64,000 nt of DNA, taken from Alopecurus myosuroides. Its lineage: Eukaryota > Streptophyta > Magnoliopsida > Poales > Poaceae. Below the pieces are notes generated by a model. It saw only the letters and a list, made by a program, of their open reading frames with translations, was not told the origin of the DNA and made no database searches. The DNA lies in contig CM054062.1 of the NCBI GenBank assembly GCA_028641055.1, positions 21,894,536 to 21,958,535 of the forward strand. The letters run 5' to 3'. Positions 11,172 to 22,915 of the stretch are shown in pieces. Each line of letters opens with the position of its first letter. Position 1 is the stretch's first letter. The position numbers and the translations under genes were made by a program.

Positions 11172-11934
11172 ACAATTCACAGGAGGCTAGCTGAGCGGCG
11201 CGTGAACCTCCCCTCCCCTGCTCTGCGCCGACGGCCACCCCCTCCCTTGCCGGCGCCACTCCGGCGCCGGCGCCCAACTCGGTTCGCAGAGGAAGTGGTC
11301 GGACCAGAGCGTCGCCCGTGGGCGACCCCTCGTCGATGCCGCCGCTCCGCCTTCGCCTGGGCGTTCCTCCTGAACCCCTGGCTCGCCGCCGCCCCTCCCC
11401 CCTCCCCCGTCGAGATCCCACTACAACTCCCTCTCTCTGTGTGTCGCCATGCTTCAACCGGCTCGTTTGTTGGCTCGTCGACGCCGGGAGCTCTCTTCTC
11501 CGCCGCTCTCCCGTCTGTTGTCGCTGATGCTTGCGCTTGTTCTGCAGGGGACGGTGATTGCGCTGGGGACGGATCTCCGCTTGCTGGCTCCGCTGATCTG
11601 TCCACAGCCCGTGCTCTGATCCCGCGCCACGAGTGCGCCGAAGCCATGTAGGTGTCCGCCCCCCGGCCGCGGCGATCGGGGGTGCCTCGCTCCACTCCAG
11701 GTGCGGCATTTTTCCTCCTCGTCCTTCGCCGTTTTCACACCACCGTGGCGTTCTCAAAAATTTTCGAAAGCTCTTTGCTCCTGGGCGATTCTGGATAACT
11801 CCAGAGTTCCAAGGTGAAAAACGACCAAATGGTTTTGTGGTAAAAACGCGTTGAACTTCTGTTTCACTGTCTCCCCCGAATCTTTCGCTATCTGCCAGCT
11901 ATCGCCGTGTGTGTTCACCTCAGTCGTTGCCTCC

Positions 11935-14516
11935 ATGGATGTGTCCCGGCTGATCGTTGGGAAGAAACTCTTTGGCATTGGCAAGTACCGTTTTCGCCTC
12001 CACGCTTCGCGTGCGGCCGCCTTCCTGGCGGCGGAAGAACTCCAGGGCTCGCTAGATCGCCCAGCCGTGCCGCGTGGCTCCCCCACCTCTGTCCCCGCTG
12101 GACCCACCTCTGGGCCCCCTTGCCAATTTTACCCGCTGGCACCGCTACGCCCCTGGTCCTTGCGCGCGTCCCACGTTGCATCCCTCCGATCCCGCCACGC
12201 TTCCCTCGGCCGCTTCCTCCGCCCCCGCGTTGAACCTTGACCACCGCGCTGACCTTGCTGCATGTAAGCTCAGCTCAGACACAACCTCTCCCGAGACGCC
12301 CTTGGAATCAACAACGGCCATCCCTTTACCCGCTTCTCAACTCGCTCCCCCCCAATCTCTTCCCTTCCGCGTGCCCCGACACCCCCCTCTGCTTCCGCCG
12401 CGCATGTCACTACCCTTACGCGCGGCGCCGAGCTACCTCTTGCTCCCGTCCCATCGCCGCGCCGCCCGGAGGGCTCCGAGCCCATGCGCCCACTCTCCTA
12501 CTTAGATACGGCCCGTCTCCACCCTCCTCCCCACCATCAGCACAACCACGCATTCGTCTTCCACCCCGACATGAAGAAAACCCGTTGCTTCCGTTGCCTT
12601 GGAGCTGATCATCCGGTGAGAGAGTGTCGTGACCCGGTGCGCTGCTTCTGCGGTCGCTTTGGTCGACATGTAAGCTCCCTCCCATGTGCTTCCTCTCGAC
12701 TCGCACTGCTCCGCACCTCCTCCAGTCTCATGAGCTCCCTCCTCACTCTATTTCTGCCCCTTCTTCGCCCAGGATGTCCGGCGCCCTCCGTCGTGGCGGC
12801 CCTCGCTCCCGTACGCCCTCCCCCGATGGTCCTCGTGCTCCGCGGGATGCTTGGCTCGCAAGGTGGAGGAGCAAGATGAGCGGAGAAGGACGCGGCCCGC
12901 CGCTCTTCTTTAGCCCACCCACGCCCTACCCGCGGGGCCCTATCCCGGTGTCGAGCGACTCCCCCGAGACCGCTCTCTCCGATAAGCTTGGAGGTGCTGC
13001 CATGTCCGGGTGCAGGCCTTCTCCCCCGATCCCGCGACCCTTGCACGCGGAGTGCTGCATGCCCATGCTAGGGGACGTCTCCCTTAGCAGGCGTTTTTCC
13101 TTCGTGCTGCTCGACCCGCCCTCGGCCTCCCCGGGATTCCTGCTGCGACGCGCGTTCGAGGCGCACAGAGGCAATCCTTCCTTCAGCCTCGCTGCGTCTC
13201 ATTAGGGCGCGATGATGGTAATCTTCCCCTCCGAAGCAGTTCGCGAGGACACCATGCGCCTGTTCCCGCTCTCCTTCATGGGGCACGACATCTCTCTGGA
13301 GCGGCCGGAGTGCGCCGAGAACCGGGTGAGCTGGTCGTCTACGTGCTTTGCCAAAATCTCCGCCTACGGGTTCCCCCTCGAGCACTGGAATGAGGGCGCC
13401 ATCCGCATAGCGTTCCGCCCGCTCGGAAGCGTCTGCTGCATCGACCCCATGTGCCTCAATGACCTTGACTTCTCGGCGATGCGTCCTGTGCTCCAGTTGG
13501 ACGCCGAGCGGGAGATCCCGCCCTCTCTCCTCCTGAGGGACTTCGAGGTGGAAACGACCACGGTGGTCGCCCTTGAGGTGGTCCGCTCTTGGTCTTCCTC
13601 TGGCGCCTTCTCCCACTCAGGCCACTACGTGGGCGGCGGAAGGGACACCCCTCGACGTGCTAGCTGCCCCTGTTCTGAGACGCCGCGCCGGGCGGCCTTG
13701 AGGACATCGACACGGATTCGCTGGGTGGGGCGCGCTCGGGATCCTGTTCTCCTTCCGCGGCTCAGGTCGACTCGGGGACCCAACGCCTCACCTCCTCCCC
13801 CTTGGCGCTCTGGTCTTGTGTGGTGGCGCGCCGCGTGGACTTGGCCTTGGCGCAGGGCTCCATCAATGGGCAGGTCTCCACCGCTACCGCGACGCAGGCG
13901 TGGGACCTGATGCTGTCATGCCGTTTGGCAGCGGAGTTCCCAGAGGAAGGTCTCGACGCGGATGAGGTGACCTCGTGCACCCCCATCTGTTCGCCCTCTG
14001 AATCTTCTTCCCCTCCTGCGAGTCTGTCGCCTAACAATCCCTCTCCTCTCTTGTTAGAGTGGTACGACACGTTGGCAGTTCCCGGATCCGGTCGGCGTGT
14101 CTGCTCTCGCTCAGGCGCCCGAGGGCACTGCCCCTAAATGTCCTCCTGCTTGAGCGCATCCTTCGCACGTGTTCTCTGTCCTGGATGATGTCCATGAGGA
14201 TGTTGCACGGAAGCGGCAGGTCCACAACAAGCGCGTGGCCGATTCTGCGTTCAAAGCTAGATGCAGTGCGCGCCTCGCCTCCAAGGAACCCGCCCTGTTC
14301 GCTGACATGCTCTCGCGTGCGCAGGCCGTGAAGGCGTCCCGCTTCAACACCTCCAGGGGGTCCCCTCGTCTTCGTGCCGCCATGGCGTGCCTCTGCCTCG
14401 ACGGCGGCGTGCCCGCACACATCCCCCTTGCTGACCTGCAGGCCCTCGGCGTCCCGTGCGGTGTTGATCCCGCGGTCCTGGCCTTGGGCGACATGGTGCC
14501 CACCACCCAGCCATGA
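11935..14516 (+). pseudogene. LINE 1 ORF1, nucleic-acid-binding protein, frameshifted
   Basis: A likely start is the ATG at 11935 (MDVSRLIVGKKLFGIGKY). CCHC zinc-knuckle sequence lies at about 12580-12670 (CFRCLGADHPVREC, then a second cysteine cluster). A DUF4283-like block follows at 13230-13560 (IPLEHWNE type motifs). The C-terminal block ends at TGA 14514-14516. The parts lie in different frames, so several indels have accumulated. In grass LINEs this protein packages the RNA; that role is family knowledge. The start and exact joins are uncertain. Confidence 0.6.
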
Positions 14517-14739
14517 GTCGTCTTGGCTCTTGGGAGGTTCCCATTCGTGCGCCGCTGCTCACCGCAGTGGTTGTCGGAACCTACCTGTGCCGTCTTCCGG
14601 GCGCTCGAGCGGTGATTACCTGTGATACTTCTCCGATGGATTCCCACCTTTTTTTGCTTTTCGCTTGCTGCTGATGGTGAGTTGGCGCTAGGCCTTCTCC
14701 CTGTTTCTTTTTGCTGTCGTGGTGTTGTAACTTTGGATC

Positions 14740-17700
14740 ATGCAAACACGAACTTGCTTATTTGAGACTTGGAACCTTCGGGGTCTCGGTGACAAAGATA
14801 AATGCGATGTTGTGCGTGCTGATCTCTCTTCCGTCTGCCCCCATATCATGGCGATCCAGGAAAGTAAGCTTGAGTTCATCTCCACATCCAAAGCCGCCTC
14901 CTTCCTCCCCCCTCCCCCCACGTTGCATGACTTCCTCTCGATTTACGCTTCTGGTACGGCCGGTGGGATCGTATCAGCTTGGGGCGCCCGCCTTTTATCC
15001 TGTGAATCCTCCTTCGCTAATAGACACTCCCTCTCCATGTATTTCTCTACCACTTACGACGCCACCGAGTTCGTTTCACTAATGTGTACGCCCCCTACTC
15101 CCATTTGGGAAAAATGCCGTTCCTTCGTAACCTCCGCGCCCACGAACCTAGTTATACTATGCCGTGGATGATTTGTGGAGATTTCAATCTCGGTCGTTTC
15201 CCCGATGACCGCAACAATGATAATCTTAACCCTGCCGAGGCTTCCGCGTTCAACGATTTTATCAACGACATGGCGTTGATCGATCTTACCCTTAGAGACC
15301 GTCGCTACACTTGGTCCATTTGTCGCGCCACACCAACCCTTATTCGTCTGGACCGTGTCATGGTCAATAATGCTTGAAATTCCCTGTTTCCTTCCACCTC
15401 CCTTTCCTCCCTCACGCGGGACACCTAAGACCACGTCCTCATTCTTGCTTTTGTCTCCTCCTCCATTCCTAGCTCCCCCATCTTTCGTTACAACAGATCT
15501 TGGGGGTTGCATACGTCCTTCTGCTCATCGATTACTAACTCTTGGTCTACTACCTTCCGTAGTGACGCCACTGCTCGTCTGGTTGCTCGCCTCCGACGAT
15601 GTCGGGGCTGCTACAAAACAGGGACTAAACGTTGTGTGCCTTTTCCCCATCAGGAAACTGACGCTAGAATTGCCATTGACCTTCTTGACTTCATCGAGGA
15701 GAGCATGCCTCTCTCGCTCCTTGAGTCCCGTCTCCGTGACCTCACTTCCGTAGCCCTGCATCTCTCCATCAAAGAAAAGGCGGTCTACTGGCGAACCCGC
15801 ACTAAGACTCGCTTCGTCCTTGAGGGTGACAAAAACACTAGCTACTTCCATGCTCTTGCTTCCTGCCGTAAACGGCGTAACTCCATCCCCATCCTAGACT
15901 TTGAAGGTCAGACCTTCTCGGACCATGATAACAAAGCTCTGGTCCTTAAGGATTTCTCCGAATCCCTTCTCGGCTCCCAGTCTTTATGCTCATGGAACTT
16001 TGATCTCAAAGACCTCTACCCACATCATGCTCATCTCCCTCATTCCCTGACGGCTGCCTTCTCCTCAAGTGAGGTCGTTCAAGCCCTTGCCAAGATGAAC
16101 ATGGATTCCAGCCCAGGTCCAGATGGGTTTGGGCCTGCTTGATCTGCTCTACCTTTTGGACCACTATTCGCTCTAATGTCGAGAAGGTCCTCGCTAGTTT
16201 CCACTCGCGTGCAGCTGATCTTACCAAAATCAACAGGGCTTTCCTTGTTCTTCTCAAAAAACATGAGGCTGCGCGGCCCCCCTCTGAATTCCTTCCCATC
16301 TCTCTTTAAAACTGCATGGTTAAAATTATCACTAAGGTGCTCACCACCCGACTGCAGTCCTCCATTCACGGTTTAGTGGACCCCGACCAGACTGGCTTCC
16401 TCTCTGGTCGTCGTTTCTCCAAAAACATAGTTTATGCTGCCGATCTTATCCGTACTTGCTACCTCCGTAAGAAACCAACCACCGTGTTCAAAATAGACTT
16501 CCGCAAAGCCTTCGACTCTGATAACTGGCTTAGCCTAATCGCTATCCTCCATGCTCTTGGTTTCCCCCAACTGTGGTGCGACTGGATGATGGACCTCTTC
16601 TCCTCCGGACGTACTGCTGTCATCCTCAACGGGGTTCCGGGCACATGGATTAAATGCAAAAACGGGCTCCGCCAGGGTGACCCTCTATCCCCGTACATCT
16701 TCATCATTGTAGCCGACGTTCTCCAGCGGCTTGTCCGCCTTGCGCACTCTACTGGATCGATCTCCCACCCCATCGATGTTGCGACTCATCCTGTCGTCCT
16801 CCAATATGCTGATGACACACTAATTGTGTGCAAAGGCGAGGTCGGCTCTGCCATGTCTCTCTGAAAAATCCTTGAGGATTTTTCCTCTGCCACGGGCCTC
16901 AGAATCAACTTCCACAAATCTTGTTTCGTCCCCATGCACATCGACGCTTCCGTTGCTGAGTCTATTGCGTCCGCCCTTGGGTGCCCTATCTCGAGCTTTC
17001 CGCAACCGTACCTTGGCTTTCCTCTCTCCCCATCTCGTCTTACGGCTCTCTCATCTCCTCGTTTGATCGGCGCCTTTCGGGTTGAAGCGCTATGCTCCTC
17101 TCTTCCGGTGGGAGACTAGTGCTTTACAACGCTGTTTTAAATAATCTTGCAACTTATTTTTTGTGTTCTTTCATTTTGCCACGTGGTGTGATTGAGGCGA
17201 TTGACAAGAGGCGCCGCTCCTTCTTTTGGACTGGCAAGGACTCCTGCTTAGGGGCTCGGTGTCTTGTAGCTTGGCAAAAATTGTGCAGGTCTAAACAGGT
17301 TGACGGCCTCGGCATGCGGGATCTCCAACGGCAAAACATCGTACTCCTTATGAACTTCAAACATAAGCTTCACCAGCAGGAAGAGCTACCGTGGAAGACC
17401 TGGTTCCGGCGCGCGTAAAACAGAGATCTGGGCGATGTCTCCCCCTCCCCCTCCTTCATTGAATCCATTCTCCACCTTTGTCTCCCCATCTCCAGAAACA
17501 TTACTCGCGTTGCCGTTCACAACGATACGTGCACCTCTTTCCGGTTCGAACTGGAATGAGAAGGGAAGGCTCGCTTTCCACTTCCCCGCCATATTCTCTC
17601 ACTGCCTCCGTCCGAACATTAATGTCGCCGAGGCGTTCTCCGGAGGCCTCACCTTCCGTCCTCGCCTCTCTTCTATCGCGGCTGCCGAGCTCACCACCGT

Positions 17701-18304
17701 TCAGCGCCTCGTCCAGGTTGCGTCACACGACAACGCCGAGGACTCCCGCACTCTTGCGTGGGGTACTGGCTCGTCCTTCTGTTCTCGTGACGCCTATAGG
17801 CTCACCTCCCTGATCGGCGTTCTGAGTGCTTCTGCACAATCGTGCTGGAGCTCCCGCCTCCAGTCGAAAATTAAGATTTTCTGCACGCTTGCAGACTCCG
17901 ATCGGTTGAACACTGGTAGCAACCTCTTCAGCAAAAGTTGCGCCCCTTCACCCCTCTGCCGCTCCTGCGGCGCCACCGAGACTACCCGCCACATCCTCTT
18001 CGAGTGCGCCACCGCGGCGAACACTTAAGGGCGTCTGGACCGTGACACTCACTCCGTCTTTTCCTTCCGGGACATTGAGGCCCCGCTCGCCATCGACTCC
18101 TCGGTGTGGAAGCTGGGAGTTGCCACTATCATCAGGCAGCTGTGGAAGGCAAGAAACGACGTTATCTTCAACAGCAAATCGAGCTCCGTCGCTGAGGTTC
18201 TCCGTCGATATGCGGATGATATTATGCTATGGTCGTGTAGGTTTTATCCTCTCCTTCGGGAGTCTGCTGCGGTCCTGCGTGGCCACTTGTTGCAGCGTGC
18301 TTAG
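14740..18304 (+). pseudogene. LINE 1 ORF2, endonuclease and reverse transcriptase, frameshifted
   Basis: The apurinic-type endonuclease begins with WNLRGLGDKDK (14766 on) and continues in a second frame with WMICGDFNLGRF (about 15165). The linker and pre-RT part occupy 15507-16142 (SSPGPDGFGPA). The reverse transcriptase lies at 16316-16864 with VFKIDFRKAFD, GLRQGDPLSPYIF and catalytic YADD (about 16803). A C-terminal zf-RVT motif with CRSCGATETTRHILFEC lies near 17957-18010. ORF2 ends at TAG 18302-18304. I see no RNase H domain, unlike LINE 2. At least six frame changes and stops make it non-functional. Confidence 0.8.
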
Positions 18305-18346
18305 ATGTAACGATGATTTGACATACTGATTTTCTCTTCTTCCCCC

Positions 18347-18349
18347 TCA
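18347..18349 (+). repeat. Target duplication TCA, left of CACTA 1
   Basis: TCA at 18347-18349 and at 20704-20706 flank the element exactly, as expected for the 3-bp duplications made by CACTA elements. Confidence 0.85.
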
Positions 18350-18828
18350 CACTACAGGAATGGCGCTAGGTTCCGACGGCCAAATTCTATGCCGACGGCA
18401 ATTTGTCGGGGCCGTCGGCATAGACCAAGTGAGGAAATTCCAAATTGCGAAAAAAAAATTAGCTACGCCGACGGCAATGCCGTCGGTCTATTTTTTTTTT
18501 TGAGCTACGCCGACGGTTGCCGTCGGCATTGACCCTAAGAGGGAATTCCGAATCGCGAAAAAAATTAGCCAAGCTCAAATTTCTTTTTTTTACTTAATCA
18601 CCATTTTGATCATAACTTTTGCATTTGAACTCAGATTTTGACGTTCTTTAGCTCGTTTCGAAAAGGAGAAACATATCTAAATTATCATGCATATTGTTAA
18701 AGCTAAATTATTATAAAAAATCATGAGAAAGAACGCAAGTAACAATAATGGGTTAACAGTTTCGTCTGAGAGGGTTGTGGAGCGTCTGAATCCAACCAAA
18801 ATATAGGTGGACCTAAAAATCATGAGAA

Positions 18829-19912
18829 ATAGGTAGTTGTGTACCTAAAATTTTTTTTTTTTGAAAAAATCATGAGCAAACTAGGAGACACCTGTAGTTT
18901 AAATTTGACCCGTTTCCAGCTGAATCAGCAGAAACTTATGTTTTGCAAAAGAGGTGGATGCAAACCTTTTCAGAGGAAACAAATTGGTTATTTGTGCATA
19001 TAACATGGTCTAGTATTTTCAAAAAAATGCAGCTCCCAGGTTTTGCAACATATTTGTGGTTGATGCTTCACAAAAAAAAGCCATTTTTCACACTCGGAAA
19101 ATGGAAAATGTTTTTTATTCAATGAAAGGGAAAACTTTCTCCGTGAACATTGTCCGTGCTTGCAATATGCATGTTTGTGTGGAATATGGGCATATTTAAA
19201 CAAACTATGCCATGGATTTGGCCATTACACCCGTCATTTGGCCCGAAACCCTAGAATGTTCGTAGGAGATAGCTCATTTATGTGAACATATTTTCAACAC
19301 AACTGTCGTATTCCAAGTTTATTGTTTTTGGTGGATACTAGGACATATCTAATGACACCACGCGAAGGTCTTGCATCATTTTGGGTTTTTCAAATTTTCT
19401 GGAATTTTCTAAGTCGGTTTCATGAAAAAGTCAAGACGGCGGGCATGGCCGTTCGTAGCTAGGGCTTGAATATTGAGAAACTTTGGTGTATCTCTGATGA
19501 AATAGGTAGTTGTGTACCTAAAAATTATTTTTTCCAAAAATCATGAGCAAACTACGAGTCACATGTAGTTCAAAATTGACATGTTTCCAACTGAATCGGC
19601 AGAAACTTGTGTTTTTCAAAAGAGGTGGATGAAAACCTTTTCAGAGGAAAATAATTGGTTATTAGTGCATATAACATGGTCTAGTATTTTCAAAAAATGC
19701 AGCTCCCAGGTTTTGCAACATATTTGTGGTTGATGCTTCACAAAAAAGCCATTTTTCACACTCGGAAAATGGAAAATGGTTTTTTATTCAATGAAAAGGA
19801 AAACTTTCTTCGGGAACATTGTCCGCGCTTCCAATATGCATGTTTGTGTGGAATATGGGCACATTTAAACAAACTTTGTCATGGATTTAACCATTACACC
19901 CGTCATTTGGCC
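18829..19912 (+). repeat. Direct duplication of about 410 bp inside CACTA 1
   Basis: Copy 1 (about 18829-19243) and copy 2 (about 19501-19912) both start at AATAGGTAGTTGTGTACCTA and end at ATTACACCCGTCATTTGGCC. They differ by scattered substitutions and small indels and are separated by about 255 bp. No coding function is visible. Confidence 0.85.
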
Positions 19913-20309
19913 TGTTTCCAGCTGAATCGGCAGAAACTGTCAAAACGGCCACCATGACTATTCATCAAAAGAGTTTAATTTTTTGAAACTATCGATGTTT
20001 TTATGATATGGATGTCATATTTGAATTTCTCTAATTTTTCTAATCGATTTAGACATTTTATTTGTTAAATTTCGATTTACGGATTTAAAGATATAAATTA
20101 TTGTATATTAAATAATTAATTCAAAAAATAAAGTAATTTCTAACATTATATTGTTATTTAGTCAATAAAGATAATTATATAATTATTGTTATTTATTCAA
20201 ATATTGTTTTAAATTTAAACAATAGAAAAGTTTAACATCATTCCCCACATGTTAATATGATTGATATGATAGTAATATCAGTAAGTTCTAACGTCTCATA
20301 TGGAATCTA

Positions 20310-20380
20310 GAGGAACTCAAAGTTTAAGCGTGCTTGGGCTGGAGAAATTTCAGGATGGGTAACCGAACGGGAAGTTTGAC
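20310..20380 (+). ncRNA. 5S rRNA-derived module in CACTA 1
   Basis: This segment resembles the 3' half of plant 5S rRNA. AAGCGTGCTTGGGC corresponds to the A-box region and CAGGATGGGTAACC to the C box of the internal Pol III promoter, followed by GGGAAGT. The intermediate element is altered. The end reads GGGAAGTTTGAC where 5S rRNA has GGGAAGTCC. It points toward the right terminus, about 323 bp away. Homologous flanking sequence (GATTGATATGATA at 20259) is shared with CACTA 2. It is not an intact 5S gene; any transcription is untested. Confidence 0.75.
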
Positions 20381-20706
20381 TAAGTTAAGTATGTTGACTA
20401 GATTAATTGTGTAATTAGAGATTAAATATGTGGATAAGTGAAAAATTCTAGAATAGAATTTCCAAAAAGTTCAAAAAAATAAGTTAAAAAACATTCGAAT
20501 TTTTTCTTGAATATTTTTTCAATTATTTTGAAAATATTGTGCCGACGGCTTTGCCGTCGGCATAGCCCTACGTCAACGGCTTTTAGTGTGCCGACGCGGG
20601 CATATGCCGATGGCAAGGCGCCGACGGCACAGCCTGTGCCGACGGGGTTTTAGCCTGTGCCGACGGCTGTTGGCCGTCGGCATATCGGGCGATTCCTGTA
20701 GTGTCA

Positions 20707-20820
20707 CCCCTTTGCTCTTGTGTAAGATTGTTCAAACTTGACCTCGATTTTGAGGGGGTCTTTGGGGTAATATACAAGCGGTGGGGAAAACTCTTCCCCC
20801 GCTATTCTCGAAAATAATAA
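20707..20820 (+). mobile_element. LINE 1 3' UTR and tail, continuing after CACTA 1
   Basis: After the second TCA the LINE resumes and ends in AAAATAATAA, where the Helitron begins. The four bases TTAA and the TAATGT duplication follow on the other side of the Helitron. Confidence 0.7.
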
Positions 20821-22896
20821 TCTTATATTTACTAATTGGAGACTCCCTACGAGGCTCCACGTTAATCCTAGAAAACTGCGTAAAAATAGCCTTAGGATCT
20901 AAATTCTATGTAAATTCTATGGTCTGGATGTTAATCCTAAAAAGTTACATTAAAATAGTCTTAAAATGTCAGGTTTACAATCTACGTTAAGTAACGTATC
21001 AAAGAGTTTTGTGTCTACACGTTTTCTGTCTTACTTGCATCATGTGGAAAAAAAGAAGGATATCTTTAATGTCTAGATTAAATAATGGATGGAAGTGTCC
21101 CATGTACATACATGATGTTTTTTTTAAAGTTATCACGTACAAGAACAAAAAGATTCTTTCTAAGAGTCCTAAATGCTTACAACTGAATATGTGAGTCCTT
21201 TAAACTTACAGATATGTGACCATCCTAGATCTGTTATTAGTGTGGGTCCAATACATAAAAAGATCTGTTATTAGTGTGGGTTCAATACATAAACATTAAA
21301 TACACGCTGAAGAGATAAATAATGTGAAGCATTAATTGCGCCTTATTTTGATTTATCGCATCTAACTCAATTTTGTTCAAGCCAGGATACTACCACGATA
21401 CACGCGTCCGGTCGGCTGGCGGACGACGTCCGACATTTTCAGCTGCCAGTTTCATCTGAAAATAATAATGACTTTTGAGATAATCAATGGACGCATGGAG
21501 TTCTAAGGCGTATCAAATAAATCACTATAATGGAGTTCTAAGGCGTATCAAATATTCGTTGAGTCTGCCTTGCACTTTTTTTTTGAATTTGAGTCTGCCT
21601 TGCACTTAACTAGCTGTAATCTCAAAGGCACCGGATAAGCAGAGTTCCATGTATTTTTAAGATATCTCAGTTAGCTGTTCATTTGCAGATAAATTGCCCA
21701 GTACAGCTAGCTTCATGACACAGCAATTGATTTTTCACACAACTGAACATCCATATGTGTACCGTAAAAAGCTTGCTAGCTCATACAGTGATTGATTTTT
21801 CACATAACATTTAATATATCCGCAAAAAACAGCCCGCATGCGCAGGCTTGGCTATCTCATCATGGCGGTCTGTACGTGATACACAACAATTTATCCTCTA
21901 TTTGGTCTAACTTGCCCGTGGCCTCTATTATTTACTGTATCTTCTGCGCATGCACCATGCATAACAGAAAAAGAATATATATGCATCTTCTAGAAAATTA
22001 AACCCCATAGCATTAAACATTAATACATGTTGAATTTAAACGTAAGTTACTCTTTAGACTGTAGATAGCAACATAATTCTTATTTGCACATGCATGTTGA
22101 GAAAAACAACTATTTGCACATGACTAAGAATAATATGAAGATATGCATTAAAATACATTTTGATGTCATGTTATTATTTCCTGCACTCATATTGTGATTC
22201 TCTCAATTTTAAGGTGAACATATATTTTACGTGAGCTAATTACCATGTTTATACGTACAGGTACGGGGCAAGCAACCAACCAAACAGATTAATTAGCGTA
22301 CGTTTTTTTTTTCTGTTCTAAATATAAAAGGAGAGGGTTAGTTCGGGTTTGACTGAATTATATTTCGAGCAGTAGAGTATGCTTAGCACCAAAAAGGATA
22401 AATTCTCATGGGCAATAGTAAGGTGCATATGTCAGACCTGAATTCCGTTTTTTTTTTCGCGGTGGTTGAAATGATGTGTCAGATCTGAATCTAAATTATG
22501 TGCCCTTATAGAGAAGAAGGAAATACTAGGAAACTGCAAAAAAAAAAAGTTGTCTTTACGATTGTCCAATTGTTTGAAATTTTCACATAACCAAATTTTT
22601 GGGACGATTTGTATTTACTTAACCACATAAGTTCCTCAATTCTATGATAACACTTAGAGATAAGAAATTATATTCTGAGTATATAAGTGTGTGACTTAGA
22701 GAGGGCAATGACATTGATAATGGTTACTTTACACTAATGTAACATTCCCATCAGAAAATCAAACATTTACAACATACAGATTCTCTGCAATCTCTTTTAT
22801 CTCTCTCTAATCTTAAAGAAAAACGAAGATCCAAATAAAATATGTTTGAAAAAGGAAAACACACCAGCCCGTGCGAAGGCACGGGTTGACGACTAG
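20821..22896 (+). mobile_element. Non-autonomous Helitron
   Basis: The 5' end TCTTATATTTACTAATTGGA is typical of grass Helitrons. The 3' end has the hairpin CCCGTGC/GCACGGG (22868-22885) followed eleven bases later by CTAG (22893-22896). It lies between host A (20820) and T (22897), the standard Helitron A/T target. No Rep-helicase frame exists. The interior is AT-rich with several short direct duplications (see findings) and no recognisable captured exon. Confidence 0.85.
22868..22885 (+). terminator. Helitron 3' terminal hairpin
   Basis: A 7-bp perfect stem CCCGTGC/GCACGGG with a four-base loop lies just upstream of the CTAG terminus. In rolling-circle transposition this hairpin signals termination. 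Confidence 0.85.
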
Positions 22897-22903
22897 TTAA
22901 TAA

Positions 22904-22915
22904 TAATGTCAATTG
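22904..22915 (+). repeat. 3' target-site duplication of LINE 1
   Basis: TAATGTCAATTG, partner of the copy at 11160-11171 with one mismatch. It fixes the 3' end of the LINE beyond the Helitron. Confidence 0.75.

Larger units (their letters stand above)
18350..20703. mobile_element. CACTA 1, non-autonomous CACTA (En/Spm) element
   Basis: The 2354-bp element begins CACTACAGGAAT and ends ATTCCTGTAGTG. Subterminal arrays of GCCGACGGC-type repeats sit at both ends (18385-18540 and 20538-20680) and are presumably transposase-binding sites, as in other CACTA families. There is no transposase gene. The interior is AT-rich, contains a direct duplication of about 410 bp and a 5S rRNA-derived module, and must have been moved in trans. 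Confidence 0.92.
11172..22903 (+). mobile_element. LINE 1, near full length, interrupted by CACTA and Helitron
   Basis: A plant L1-type non-LTR retrotransposon bounded by a 12-bp target duplication. It has a GC-rich 5' UTR, a zinc-knuckle ORF1, an ORF2 with endonuclease, reverse transcriptase and C-terminal zinc motif, and an A/TAA-rich tail. Without the nested CACTA (18350-20703) and Helitron (20821-22896) it is about 7.3 kb. Many frameshifts make it dead. It is much more GC-rich than the surrounding DNA, particularly in the 5' 3 kb. Confidence 0.85.

Noticed and set aside
11152..11757. Minus-strand frame of 201 codons and other long frames in 11150-14650
   Set aside because: GC-rich composition lowers stop frequency on both strands; the sense strand carries recognisable LINE ORF1 motifs.
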